Source: Phascolomyces articulosus
Lineage: Eukaryota; Mucoromycota; Mucoromycetes; Mucorales; Lichtheimiaceae
Direction: 5' to 3'
Assembly: GCA_025677815.1 (NCBI GenBank)
Contig: JAIXMP010000007.1
Coordinates: 1 to 64,000 of the forward strand
DNA length: 64,000 nt
A program made the translations under genes and the position numbers. Positions 36,770 through 49,800 of this stretch are shown piece by piece. The first letter of the stretch is position 1; the number at the start of each line of letters is the position of its first letter. The notes below the pieces were generated by a model, which saw only the letters and a list, made by a program, of their open reading frames with translations, had not been told where the DNA came from and did not search any database.

Positions 36770-37833
36770 ATGATTCAAAAGTGTTGCTGTTGTATTCCTC
36801 TCAGGTACTACGAATCAATCATTATATATCAAAGACAATATGATTAAAATAAATAAAAACTAAACACGTAATCTATTAATGATATATAGATTTGGTGTCT
36901 TGATTATCGCCCTTTTGGATCTTGTAAGCATAAAACACACGAATAACACGACCATTTCAACCCTATAGATCATTTAACCATTTTAATTTTAATTTAATTA
37001 TTATAGCTTGCAAGTGTCGCAGCCGTAGTCTATCTTTGTATTGCTCGAGAAAGTACGTGGATCAAAAAGAGAAAAAAAAACGCGCTACCATCCCATCGAT
37101 AAAATACTCATTCTTTTTCTTTACAATTATCAAATAGATATATTATCTTATCGTGATTCAACATACGTTAACCTTGATGCAGCTTATTATGTTGCTATTG
37201 CCATCAGTGGCATTGCTATCGCCACATCCCTTTTCGGTTTCATTGGTACAATTGTCGTAAGTATTTATCCAAATGACAACATAAAATGCAACATGGATTA
37301 GGAATTGGAAAAGAAAAAAGAATTAACAGGTGATATTGAATTTCTAACTTCTATATAGCAAAAACGAGGATTGATCAATATTTTCAAATTTGTTTATTGG
37401 ATCATGGCCATTTTGGCATTGATTGTTACCGCAGCTACATGGATTTTCTTGCTCGTTCGTCGTGGCGATATTATTTCTAGCTGTGAAGTGTATGCTGACA
37501 ATGCTACTGGTGAATACGCATTACCTTCTGGTCTTGATGCAGGTGAAGCTTGTGAAAAGACCATGACAGGTGTATTGGTTGGAGGTGGTGTTGGTGTTGT
37601 AGTGGGTAACATCATCTCGGTAAGTTGACGCCTATATATAATTAATCATTAGACGACGTATTTACAAATGCATAATAATAATAATGAATATTTCTGCATC
37701 TTTTTTTCTTTAGATTTACTTTGCATGTGTTATCTCTGCTTATGCTTCTCGCTTAAAGCAACGTGTTCAACATCATCCACTTCGTGATCTTGAAGATTTC
37801 CCTCAAACATCATATAAAACATCCGTATACTAA
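36770..37833 (+). CDS. four-transmembrane (tetraspan) membrane protein
   Basis: Six exons: 36770-36804, 36890-36923, 37007-37052, 37138-37256, 37359-37619 and 37714-37833 (615 nt, 204 aa). The N-terminus MIQKCCCCIPLR has four consecutive cysteines just before helix 1, a likely S-acylation site. Predicted helices: 13-36, 55-78, 89-111 and about 143-172. The larger loop between helices 3 and 4 has two cysteines and an NAT sequon (DNATGE), consistent with a lumenal or extracellular disulfide-bonded loop. The tail is short and polar (LKQRVQHHPLRDLEDF...). The layout resembles MARVEL/tetraspan proteins, but no family signature (for example the tetraspanin CCG) is present. Exact function unknown; probably plasma membrane or endomembrane. 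Confidence 0.82.
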
Positions 37834-40800
37834 AAAAAAAAACAACAACCAACTAACCAACCAACCAACCAATACATTATCACAATAACAATAATCACAT
37901 TTTTATATCCACAACAACAAAACAACAAACAAACAAATAGTCCTTACTCACTATATCTATCACTCTAACTATTACATAGCGCCTTGTGTATATTACTTCC
38001 ATTCGTTTATATATTTCTTTTGTCTTCTTTGATGACGTTTTTATATTATACATATTTTTTTTCATTCTTTTCTATCCTTCTCATCATCCACCTATCCACT
38101 ATTATCACCTTCATGTGTAATAAGTTAAAAATAATATAAATATTACACACTTCTTCCTCCCTTGTTTTTCAATATAAATCAATATAAATCACTTTTTTTT
38201 ATATTTACCAAACTTTTTTTAGTTTTTTAGTTTCTTGGCTTTTTTTTTCTCTTCGATAAAGTTTAGTGTCACCTTTTTGAAGGATTCGATAGTAAAAGAG
38301 CGCGGGCTTTTCTTTTTTTTTAGTGTAACCAATGCCTTTCTTTGTTTTCACTACAAAATGGAATGTGTGCCTAGATCTGATGGCAAGTACTACAATAACA
38401 AAAGCCTATCAATAGAACAAAAATGTATATTTATATATTTTAGGCAAAAGTTTTTGTTGCCCTTCAACCCATCATTAGTATGATATTTATCAAAAAGAAG
38501 TGAATCATTTTCAAATCGAATAAAGAATTCTATATTATTTCTGTGCATTAAGTCCAACAAAAACAACAGCAACGTTGGTAATGCTGATAGATGTTTTCAA
38601 GTAAAAGTAACTTTGTTCAGATCAAAAATAGTCCTTAATAGGGACATGAGGCTTTTTTTAAAAAAATAATAGTGAACTTAATGTCGCCTAAAAAAGAAGA
38701 ATTGTTTTATTCGCTTTACACCACTCATCTTTTGCAATGTTGGATATATAGTTATAACGTTATGAGATGTATTAGTAGCAAAAAACATATTTTAGGATTG
38801 ATGAATGATATTATTAATAACGAGGAGGGATGGACATCGTTGAAACGAGCTACCCAGTGCTTGCAATCATCAATACTGTTATAGAATTGCTGCTAATACT
38901 GGTTTTTCCTCATTGTTGGTGAGGTGATTTCAAATAGATTTCATATTATATGGACTCGTATAAAGGGCTAGTAGCATATTACCACAGTTTTTTTTTGTCT
39001 AATTCGTTATATTAAATCTTCTTTGTAGAGTAGAAGAGAAAAACCAGTATAATGTTTATTTGGTAAGTATTATACATGAAGAAAGCAAATCCTAACTAAG
39101 TTTGAATATAGTTTCTGATGTGTATCTAATATGAATATCATTTTTTGTTGTCAGAATTTGGATCAGAATAACGTAACGTACATTTGGATCCATCTCTTCT
39201 GGTATAGATAGAGTTAGTATTTCTTTTATTATTCGCTTAAAAAATCAACCACTCTCGACTAAAACACCGGGGAATGGTTTAATGCTCATCATTGCGAAAC
39301 AATCCCAATTATTACAATAGTCAGGAACAATACGACGTACAACTTTGTATGGTAACTATAAAATAGAATTAACTATATTACAATGTAAGAATGTTTCATA
39401 GGATGGTATATTCAATAATCATTTTTCTAGATAAAAATAAAGAAACTTGAATCTATCCCTCTTTCACATATATGTTCAGCAAAAAAAAAAAGGAAATCTT
39501 TTGATAAGTTGTTGTTTGATGTGATATGCATCTTTGCATGACCACGAAAAAAAAAGATTGCTGCATTTTTTAAGATACAAAGAAAATTAAATATATATAG
39601 TGATACGATCTCGAGCAAACCTATTATACGTAATCTTATTTCATGTATTATTAGAAATTCATTGTTTCAATGACTGCATAGACACATCCCTATTACTACT
39701 TGTATAAAATAGAACACCTATCAAATTTCGGGTTGTAATAATATCCAAGTATGTAAGCTGCATTGATAGAGAAAAGGTCATTAAAAGAGAATTAAGCATT
39801 ACTTCTACTAAAACAGACATAGTATATATGCTACTATATTATTAAAAAAAGATGTATTGTTTATTATATAGAGACAAAGAGTCCCGTATATATTTACTTG
39901 TTCTTTTTTCCCTCCCCCCTCATCCTCTGCGCTATATTTTTATATAAACACGTATTACTTTGTACAATATAGCATAAAGATATACATACGTCACTGATAA
40001 ACCAAGGGGAAGCTTGTCTTGGCTTTTCCTCCTATGGTGTACAAAGAGTTATTTATTTTCAGGGCCATCTTTTTTTTTTTACCATGACAATAAAGAACTA
40101 TTAAATACATTATTATATAATTGATTTCTAAATGGATATGATGGTAGTAGTTCTAAATGAATAAACATAAAAGACTATAATTATCGTAAAGAACAAGAAG
40201 TATATTATGATTAAAATAGAAATGATAGTGTGGAGAACAACATAAAAGCCTAAAAAAAAATAGAATCCCTGAATTGAGTATCATATTGGCTGAATTTTTT
40301 TTATAAAATTCACGCCCATCGTTTTTATGCATCATGCCTGTATAGATGACAGTACCCTCGTTATAATTTCTCCCTTTCTCACTCTTTGCCTTTCCTCCTT
40401 CCCCTCCTCCCCCCAAATTTATTTATTTATTTTAAAATAGTAGAATGAACTAGTTCATTGTTGATTGTGATGCGTCTGTCCTTTTGTTGATGATAATAAT
40501 AATTATGATAATGATGGATGATAATAAACGCACAGATGATCATAAAAAGAAAGATTTTGAAAACAAAACAAAACATCAGTTTACTCGGGTACGTACGTTT
40601 TCATTGTGTATAATTTTTTTTAATTCCTGCACACTCAATTTTAAATGGGGTTATCATTTCAACGACGGAAATGCATGTTGTTCCGAATTTTATATTGAGA
40701 TATATATAAGCAAGAAGAAGAAAGAGACATATCATTTTATGATATGATACTACATTGCCTCCTCCTTCTTCTTCTTCTTGTACAATTCGATCTAGTATAT

Positions 40801-41317
40801 ATATTAAAGAATGAATTGAAAAGAAGAACAAAGAGGAGAAATGGATGATACTGGTTTTGTTCTACTAGATTATTTTTTTTTGGGGGGGGGTGTAACGTAT
40901 AAAGAAGAGTAAGAAGAAGAAGAGGAGAGTTAAAAAAGTTTTTGTTGTTGTTATTCTATCATGCTTCTTCTTGTTGACTCAGCCTTCTATCATTATCCCC
41001 ATCATGTTGTTGTTGTAGATCCAGGTACATACCTTCCTTCCTTTCAATAAATAAATAAAAAACCCAGATAGACCTCTTTCTTCTGTTACTTGTCCGCAGC
41101 ATGAAGAAAGTTTGATCTATTATAAAAATGGATAAACTAATCTGCAATAGAAACATCATTCAACATTAACGTGTCCATCCGACATCATCCAGCAAAGTAA
41201 CAAATAAATCAATAGCCATCTTATAGGTATAAATGACAAGGTGGTCGAAGAATCGGGGTAGGAGTTATATAAAAATGTATCTTCTTTCTTTCCCGCAACA
41301 CACCCCTTTTGAAGCTA

Positions 41318-41359
<42 letters not shown>

Positions 41360-41556
41360 TTCTTTCTCCCTTTCTTTACAATATTCGTTGATTTGTAGAA
41401 GAAAATATTATTATTTTCTTTCTTCTTTCTCTTCTTTTAAATAACTAGTTAGGAAGTGCATAAACCATCTTCTTTATATAAATACATATATATCTATTCT
41501 TCTTTGAACTTCTTCTTTCTCTTTCTTTGCCGATTAAAAAACAAACAGAATAAACC
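37834..41556. other. intergenic, no gene supported
   Basis: The beginning is the 3' untranslated region of the tetraspan gene, with CAACCAAC repeats at 37840-37875. The rest is AT-rich with scattered short frames that lack motifs. A CT microsatellite and a TTCTTTCTTT-rich tract at 41270-41530 precede the next gene as a probable promoter and leader. Confidence 0.5.
41320..41356. repeat. (CT)n microsatellite
   Basis: About 18 CT units, roughly 200 bp upstream of the orphan gene at 41557. Confidence 0.9.
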
Positions 41557-42144
41557 ATGAACTTTGATCACGTCGTTCTTAGTCATCATCATCCACAGAA
41601 TAGACAACACAATTCTACTAGTACTATTCCATCTACTACATCTTCATCATCACCCTCTTCCTATAATAAATCTCAAGATGAATCATCTTCCTATTTTGAT
41701 GAATATGATCATGCGATGGAAGCTGTACGATATGAAGCCGATTTACAAGATTGTTATTATGATTATCAACAAGATAAACAACATCAACAAGATACATCCA
41801 TGTTATTATGTGTAAAGGAAAATGAAAAACAACAAGAACAACAACAACGATTACAAGAAGATTATTATCATCATTATGATGAAGAAACATCATCATCATC
41901 AACAACAACAGCAACAGCAGCAGAAGAAGAAGATGCATCTAGTGTGGATTCATCTTATAATAACGATGCCTTATTATACCTTATACTCGGGGTTCAATCT
42001 TACATTTCTGAAATGTCAAACACCGGTTTAATGAACGAGCAGGACTCACCTTTATTTGAACTTCAATACAAAATGTACACTTATATGAAGCAACGTGCTT
42101 GTGAAATGGGTTTTGATGTGGACTCACTTCCACCTCCTCCTTAA
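41557..42144 (+). CDS. low-complexity orphan protein, 195 aa
   Basis: Single exon with an A-rich leader (AAACAAACAGAATAAACC) directly before the ATG. The first two thirds are rich in His, Ser, Gln, Asp and Tyr, with short runs of S, Q, T and E. The last third looks more ordered and helical (NNDALLYLILGVQSYISEMS, then ELQYKMYTYMKQRACEMGF) and ends in four prolines. I do not recognise a domain. The ordered C-terminus and the typical leader argue for a real gene, perhaps a regulatory or adaptor protein. No intron is needed. Confidence 0.65.
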   Translation: MNFDHVVLSHHHPQNRQHNSTSTIPSTTSSSSPSSYNKSQDESSSYFDEYDHAMEAVRYEADLQDCYYDYQQDKQHQQDTSMLLCVKENEKQQEQQQRLQEDYYHHYDEETSSSSTTTATAAEEEDASSVDSSYNNDALLYLILGVQSYISEMSNTGLMNEQDSPLFELQYKMYTYMKQRACEMGFDVDSLPPPP

Positions 42145-42667
42145 AAAAATGATCATCATCAAAATGAAGATGTTTATATATATTATATAAATCATACCAA
42201 AATCTTTGTTAAAGTAGTACTAAAATTATTATGCTTGGTTAGTATATATATATATATATAAACATGTCTTTTATCTTTCTTGTCATTTCCCCTCGTTTTC
42301 TCCTCATCTTTTTTTCCCCACCCCCCAACACACACATATCAAAACAACATATATATACACTAATGCATCTCTTTATGCAAAACATGATTACCAGCGACCG
42401 TTATACTATTATTATTTTATTATGCTCATATATATAAAATGACTTTCTTTCTTATTAGACACCCCTCCCCATCCTCTTCACATGGTTTCACACACACACA
42501 CATTACTTAACATATTATATATCTTCTTTTTCTATTACTTTGGACATTTTCAAATGGAGTATCCTACCTTGCATAAATATTATTTTGGCGCCACACTACA
42601 AACACACATGTCAACAGTTTTTTGTTCAATTTAATCATCTATTATTTCATATCCCCTCCCCCAATTA

Positions 42668-42701
<34 letters not shown>

Positions 42702-43548
42702 TATCACTAGAATTGTTTTTATCTCTCCAAAAAAAAAGCATATTATTATTATTATTTATCATTTATAATCCACCTATCCTATAGTTTATCACACACATAC
42801 ACATTTCTTAGAATTGTTGTTTGTTGTTACTCCAATAAAATAAAAAAATTTTCCCTATCTAGTTTTGATAACGGAAGCGATAGATGGATTCTGTGGACCA
42901 TAAGCATGGGTCAGGTCGCACGGGCCCTGATTAAGGGAAAAAAGTTTTTTTTTTCTTTGTATGAGTTATCTTATGAATGTGAATTTAGGTATAAATGTGT
43001 AAGATTCTTACGTTATATTTATACGAATGCACATCAAATAAAGTTTTACTTATTACCCGTCGATAAAAAAACATGCCATTGATTTTTTTAAACAAGTTAT
43101 GTACCAAGAATAACCCAAGGAAAAAAAAGAAGTACTATACCAAATCCATATAAATGAAAATTGAATGATTTATTACCATAAACAACCAAAATATGAAAAA
43201 AAAATGTGGAGTAAGTTTGAAAGTGTGGGGAGAGAGAGAAAAAGTAATAGGCTTATAATAATCTGGGAGAAGTGCAAATAGAGTCATTTTGAACCAATGG
43301 TTCTTTGCTTCATCGTTGAGTTGCAAAAAAAAAAAACTAATAAAGCGTGTCAGAAAACTATTTTTTTTTCAGCATCTTTTTCTTTCTTTTCCCACTTGAA
43401 GAGAGTTTTAAACTTAAAACAACTTTTTACATAAAAAAAAAAAAGAAACTCAACACATACACACACGTTCAAACAGATATACTTCTTTTTCCTTTTTTTT
43501 TTTTTTCTTTCTTTACATTATTTTAATTTATTTTTGAAACATATTTGC
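42145..43548. other. intergenic with ATT and CA-rich microsatellites
   Basis: Contains (TA)n near 42243-42260, ACACAC tracts, and (ATT)n at about 42669-42702. A G+C-richer patch at 42885-42935 stands out but shows no feature I recognise. The 3' part, with poly-A and poly-T runs, is the probable promoter of the pseudokinase gene. Confidence 0.5.
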
Positions 43549-45640
43549 ATGGACGATAACGAACTTGAAAAACTATATACTCGGCAAGTGCAGGAAGAGC
43601 TTTTGCAACAAACACGACAAGCCGTCACTCGCCTTATTGAATTGTACCCTCATGAATTTGGCCTTGAAAATCTCATTTTGGCCGATTCTCGTTATTTATC
43701 GACAGTACCCGAGAAACTAGCTCAACTTTATCAAGAAGTCTGTGAATATTGTAATGAAAATTCAATTACTTTTGATCATTCATGGGTATGTTTCCTTTCT
43801 TTTTTTTTATTTTTTCATATCTACCACAATCTATCAATCCATCAAAAAAAAAAGGAAGATAAGGTTTTCCCACCTTTTTATATTTTCTTATTTTTGGAGA
43901 GGAGCCGGATAGAAAAAATAAATTGGGGGGAGGGAGGGAAGGAAGGAAGAAAGGAAGAAGTGTGTACGATCATTGATTTCTCACGCATATATAATTCTAT
44001 TCAAATTAGCATTGGGCATTATTATGGCGACAACAATTATCTTATAAAATGCTTGCAGAAAAATATGGACGTGACAATGTCGTCGCTTCTTCTCATCCTA
44101 GAGCTCAAAAAGCAGTAGCTCAAATCTATGTGGATGAATTAGATCAATATATGCAATGGTTTCCTTGGTCATGGTTCTCAAATATGCAATTTATCGGTGC
44201 TGGCGGCTTCTCTGCGGTCTATGCTGCGGTGATTACTCAGCCTTATGATTTACAACCCATGAAGATTGCTTTGAAAATTGTCGATGATAAAATCCTGAAT
44301 GAGGTAGATAGACATGAAGAAAAGGGGGGTTGGGGTGGGAGAAGAAGAAATGAAAGGTTTTTCTGAAGTATCCATTTTATTACATATGCGTCTACTGTGA
44401 GAAAAGAAGAAGAAAAAAGGAGGGTGTGAAAAAAGAACTAATTATCCAATCATTTCTTACTTTTAATATATAGATTGCAGTTCAATCCAAAGCATTTTTA
44501 CCATTGTTATTTCAGGGATTAACTGTCTGTGAAAGTACAGGCGATTTAATGATGGTGATGAAAGTAAGCAATGATGGTAATCTCGAAGATCATATGAAGC
44601 TATTACCATTAGGTGATTTGGATTTAAAGACGATTACCGGGACTATTCTTCGACTCGCCGCAAATTTAGCCGACTTACACAAAGTGGGCATGTGCCACCG
44701 AAATGTCCATCCGCGGAATATTGTATGTACAGACAGTGATTACTTTTTGGTGGATTATCGGTTTTCGACACCATCAAAAGAATCTTCTTCTGTGACAGCA
44801 CTGACAAAAGCAGTGTATGGTCGACTTCCTTACATTGCACCAGAGGTGCGGCAAGGGATCTACACTGAAAAGTCCGACATTTATAGTCTGGGTGTCATTA
44901 TTTGGCAGCTGGTCAGTAAAGTGATTTTCCCTTCGCCTGATGTTTTGTTAGATGGATCAGGCAATGCGTCTTCGAATGAAGACAATGTGTATCGTATTGA
45001 TCCTGTACCTGGTTTACCTGACTGGTATCAAAAATTATATGTTGCTTGTTTGGAACCAAGGCCCGAAAATCGACCCGATGCCAACGAAATTTGTCAAGCA
45101 TTACAGCCGATCCATGAGAATCTCGAATACTCGGTGCCACTGGATCCAAGAGTCACAGAATATATTGTTGCACGACGTGCAGAAGTAGCCGATCATCTCC
45201 GGACTTATTCCAAGGTCAAAGGCATTGCCTCTGCCTCCGTAACTCGTCTTTATACCCTGACTAACCTACCGACGACTTTACATTTCTTTTCATTGCCATT
45301 TACAAATGTAAGATTCCAAGTTGCTTGGCCTCCCGCTAATTCTTCAACTTCACCTCCTCTTCCTGCTCCTCCAATCCCCATTGTACAACAACCTCCACCA
45401 CAACAGCAATCTTCACCACAATCACAACAACAACCATCATCATTACCACATCATCATCATCATCAACAAGGTGTAATATCTTTACAGCCATTGCCAACAG
45501 AACCTTCCATGTCAAATAATGAATTATCTTCATTGACATCTCCTTCACCTTCTACACCTGCTGCATCCCCATCTCTTTCTGAATTCATTACAGATATTAG
45601 TACACCTAATACATCTCAACCTCCTTCTTCTACTAGTTAA
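43549..45640 (+). CDS. predicted pseudokinase (kinase-fold protein with HRN in place of HRD)
   Basis: Three exons: 43549-43785, 44010-44303 and 44474-45640 (1698 nt, 565 aa). The ATG at 43549 follows a T-rich leader. After a helical N-terminal region (1-130) comes a kinase fold: glycine loop IGAGGFSAVY (141-150), AIK-like ALKIV with K168, catalytic-loop HRNVHPRN (252-259), metal-site VDYR (D271) in place of DFG, APE (299-301) and DIYSLG (312-317). The C-terminal third is a disordered Pro/Gln/Ser-rich tail with a His run. The catalytic Asp of HRD is Asn254 and the Gly of DFG is lost, so phosphotransfer is probably impaired while nucleotide binding may survive. The layout recalls the expanded tyrosine-kinase-like families of early-diverging fungi. 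Substrate or partner unknown. Confidence 0.82.
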
Positions 45641-46757
45641 TAATAATAATAATAATAATAATATATTTTGCATATTTCCCACCATTGTTCTCTTTCCTCC
45701 TTCCCTCCCCCCAACAATTCTTTATCCGATTCAAATTGTGTCTCACTCATTGTAAACAAGGTTTATTTCAAAAAAATAAAATAAATAAATAAATAAAAAA
45801 TATAATTGTATAATAATAATAATCCAAATCATAAATTCAATCAAAAATAATAAGGTTTCATGGTTACCAAAAAAAAAATCCGAATTTGTGGAGATTCTTC
45901 CTCTGGTACAATAATCAGGGATTTTTTTTCTTAGGAATCCAAGTTCCGATCAAGGATGATTGGCGGAAGGTTCCACATGAAGAAAGTTCTATAAATGGTG
46001 GATCGATGGGTAGTACAGATGGTATACTTGAGAACTAGAAATATATACGCATATTTTTATCTCACTCTTGGGGACTCTTTTGAATCTTTGACTGTAGCTA
46101 TTGACCTTGTGATGATGCATCTATTACAACTTTATCACGTATTTAGTATATATTACTTTTAACACTTTGAATCCTTTTAACTTAATAAGGTAACGTCTGC
46201 CTTATAGCCGGTTGAATTAAAAAAAGTAATTTTATGGATCTCTCATTTTTTCATCTCTTTTTCCTATCGATTGTTACATGTGGGGAAATGGGGGGAGGGG
46301 GAGAAGAAGGCCATCATGTTAAAGTAAAATAATTGTCTATAAACATAGGATACGGGGATAATTTGAATGAATCTATAAACAGAAGGTTTATATTATTGAG
46401 GAAAGGACCCGTCACCAATGCATCAATCATTGATTGAATTTTTCTCTTGTCTTCAGTATAAGGTATATTATCTTATTAGAATGCATGAGGATGTTATTTA
46501 ATGCTAAGTGGTCCCATAAAAACAACAATATCGTATGTTTCTTATCTGACATCTCAGTTGTTCCAATATTACACCCAAAATGATATATCCATTCTAAATC
46601 ATTCTTGAACACAAAAAAAATCTTAAAAACAGTTCGCGTTACCCCATCGCCAAACAATTTGACGTGTTGGTGAACCAGACAAAATTACTAATTACAGTAT
46701 ATCGTTACTTTGTCGTTGTCAAGATTTTTTAAGTTTAAAAAGTTGGGGGTGGAGAGC

Positions 46758-46761
<4 letters not shown>

Positions 46762-46797
<36 letters not shown>
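46762..46797. repeat. (GA)n microsatellite
   Basis: About 17 GA units in the gene-poor region. Confidence 0.9.
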
Positions 46798-46801
<4 letters not shown>

Positions 46802-49800
46802 AAGAAGAAAAGATTTCTTCATGTTCTTGTATATCTTTTTAATATAATGTAATTTTTAGAATACAAGGAATCCTGATCTTTTATGGTATATCACTATGGA
46901 CTATTAATCCTAGTTGTAGTAGTACTACACTTATACCAAGCTATGTGTAAGGCATATCAGTTTCATTTCGCATTCTTTTTTTTTTTTCTCAGAATAAAAA
47001 ACAGAAAGATTCTTTACCTAAAAAAAATAATATGATTCTCTATTTTTTCAAAAGCAAAAATAGCGCAACTATATGATTTATTTTAAGATACCAGCCTCAA
47101 ATCATAAATCTTGTTATATATTATATATAAAAATAAAATTTTATAGAAAGTGAGATTTTAAAGTTTAATCAAGTAAAGGAGACAAATTCATCCATCTCAT
47201 CAAACTAGTGTATGTGTGTGAGCTATGTACAACATCACGATTCTTTTTTTTGGCATTCATTCTATTCTTTAATTCTGTCATGTATCCGAAACGACGACCA
47301 AAGAGTGTGATTGCGTGGCGTGAGAAAAACAAACAACAAAGAAAGTTTTAAACTTTTTTTAAAGAAGTATATCCATACTATATAATTTCAATAATCGATA
47401 ATTAAAATATTTTTTTGGCCAGATCGTACTTTCATTGGGCGTATCCAGTTTTGTTCGCGCGCCAGCGCGCTTTATTTTTTAATCGGTTGATTTCATCTCC
47501 TTTAACCCACAAATAGTAATTACGGTCAGTGTGTCCTATTTTTACTATATTTGGTATTTTAAATTTTTTTTTTTTTAACTTGTTTTATATATGTGGATAA
47601 AGAACAACTCAGCCAGATTTTTTTTTTTCATTTTAAAGTTTTTGAGGCAGCTGATGATTAAAAGCTTGATATAGCTGCGAATTTCAGGGTAAAGCTTTAT
47701 TTCAGGAGTAAAATGAGTGGACTGATCTTGGACTGATAAAATAATAATAATCCAGGTTGCATCATCATTTTACGATTACTACTGTATTATTCAGCATCCC
47801 ATTCTATGGATGGTTAATGGTGCAATTTGATGATGAAACTCCCTATTATAGATCTCCTCTTCTGTTTTGAATAAATCTTATTATATATTATATACATTCC
47901 TGTGCTTAATCCGGTTCTTGAATATAGAGTGAACAAATTGAATCATTCTTACGGATACATTGTCCCTCCTTGCACACTATTCAAACATCATGAATGCTAT
48001 TGAATTCTTGTGATTCTAATACAATGCGTATATTATAATAAAACCCCGTGATCAAAATGTTTAGAATTGTTCTTCCTGTCATTCTATGAATATGCAAACA
48101 GTAGTGAATAATTGGTTTCATAGATCATTAGTTCGTCATTGTCATAAACTGCAAATATCCTCCTATTTTTTTTAACTCTACTGTATTATAATATATCAGC
48201 TTATTATTATAATCTACTGGTTTTACATATAACTTTATTCTAATGGTATAATTGATATTGTTCATGTGAACCATTTATTATTATTATGTATGATATCGCT
48301 AAATTGGAAATGTTCTTCTTTTTTTTAATAGTGTCAATAGTAAACTTATTATATACATATACTTCTTTTTATTACTATTGGTACATAAGAATAAAGTATA
48401 CGTAATAGATACAGATACTATGTCGGTTAATTGATTTGTCATCTTCAAAAAAAAACATTTTTTTTTACCCCAAGACTATTTCTTCTAAATGATGGCTGTG
48501 ATGATTGTACCACGGACTAGGTTTTTTCTTTTTGTTTATTTGGTTCCCCAATCATCTTTGTCCTAGCCTATTTTTTATTATTGACTTATTACTCTATATA
48601 TTCCATTCATTCTTGGGTCTAACAAGAAAAAAATAAATAGGAGGATAACGTTGTTGATGATGATGGCAAAGAGACATTGAGGAAGTGTGGTGAAACAGAA
48701 ATTACTACTCTTTTTTTCATGAAACTATGAAATACTAAACGCATGTTGTTATCGTATGTTGTTACGAACATCTAGCTACTAGAATAACTTGTCATTTTGT
48801 TATACATTATTATTCGTAATTGTGTAGTATTATAAAACCTTTTGCCAAGCCTTGCGCTGTTGTGTAATGATGTATAGTGATGATGGTTTATTAAAAAGAA
48901 AAATCGGGTATAGATACCGTGCATTTTACCGAGAAATCAGATCCAAGGTACTGGAATTTTCCAGGCCACTAAAAATCATCATAAGAATGTGTGAACCAAA
49001 CACATGGAAGTTTCTTATTTTCTGGATGACCCTAGTTACCGGTACTAAATATCTACTATATTATTCTTTGGGTAATTTATCCGTCCCATAATAAGAATCA
49101 TGAACTGGTGGTTTTTCTCTTATTTTGAAACTGATGAGATAGAAACAAAAAAAAAAGAACTGCCAACGATATAATACAGCTCAATACCTATATCTATATA
49201 TTTACGTTGAAGAATAAATAAAGAATGATTAAAGTTATTGTATCAGCACGTTACTTTTTTTTACTTTGTTTATTTTATTTTATTTTGTTCGAAACAAAAA
49301 AAAAGGCTTCTTTTCGAGTAACGAGTGTGTTGAAATTATACGTGATATTCAAAGCACCTGAAAGGGATGAATATATTCTTAATAAGTTGTAAGAGTCTAT
49401 AGGATAAACTTTCTTTCTTCCTTTGTAAATAACGTAGATTAGATGGTACTTGTGTATGATAAATAACTTTTCATAATGTAGTTATCGAAGCAAGAGAATC
49501 GCTCTATATTAAATTTTTGGGTTATTGCGCTCAATAATAGACGAGCTGCCTTTATGATATGTCTATTTATTATTGGTTCCTAAATAAACATCAACATCGA
49601 AAAAAAAAATAACGTTGTCGTTATCGTGAGTAAGTTGCTCAAATTATCAGATATAAAAGAAGGTTTACTTTGTTCATAGTGTTGTTCTAAGTTTCCACTG
49701 CATGTTTTGTGGTATTGCTTTGCAGCAGGCAACAGTTGTTGTTTTTAAAATCGTCCACGCTTTTGGGCTGATACCTTCTTTTTTCTTTGTGTGTGTGAAA

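Noticed and set aside
41636..41938. 100-codon minus-strand frame opposite the orphan gene
   Set aside because: It is made of Leu/Met/Val runs that mirror the CAT/CAA-rich coding strand, so it is a shadow of the real gene.
44010..44058. Acceptor at 44058 for exon 2 of the pseudokinase gene
   Set aside because: Its phase does not match the 43785 donor; the TAG acceptor at 44009 restores the frame and adds a plausible helical segment.
47457..47470. GCGCGCCAGCGCGC palindrome as a regulatory element
   Set aside because: It is a single short site with a two-base centre and no gene nearby; it could be chance.
48852..49091. 79-codon plus-strand frame in the gene desert
   Set aside because: No start context, no domain, no splice partners; aromatic and lysine-rich as expected from random AT-rich DNA.
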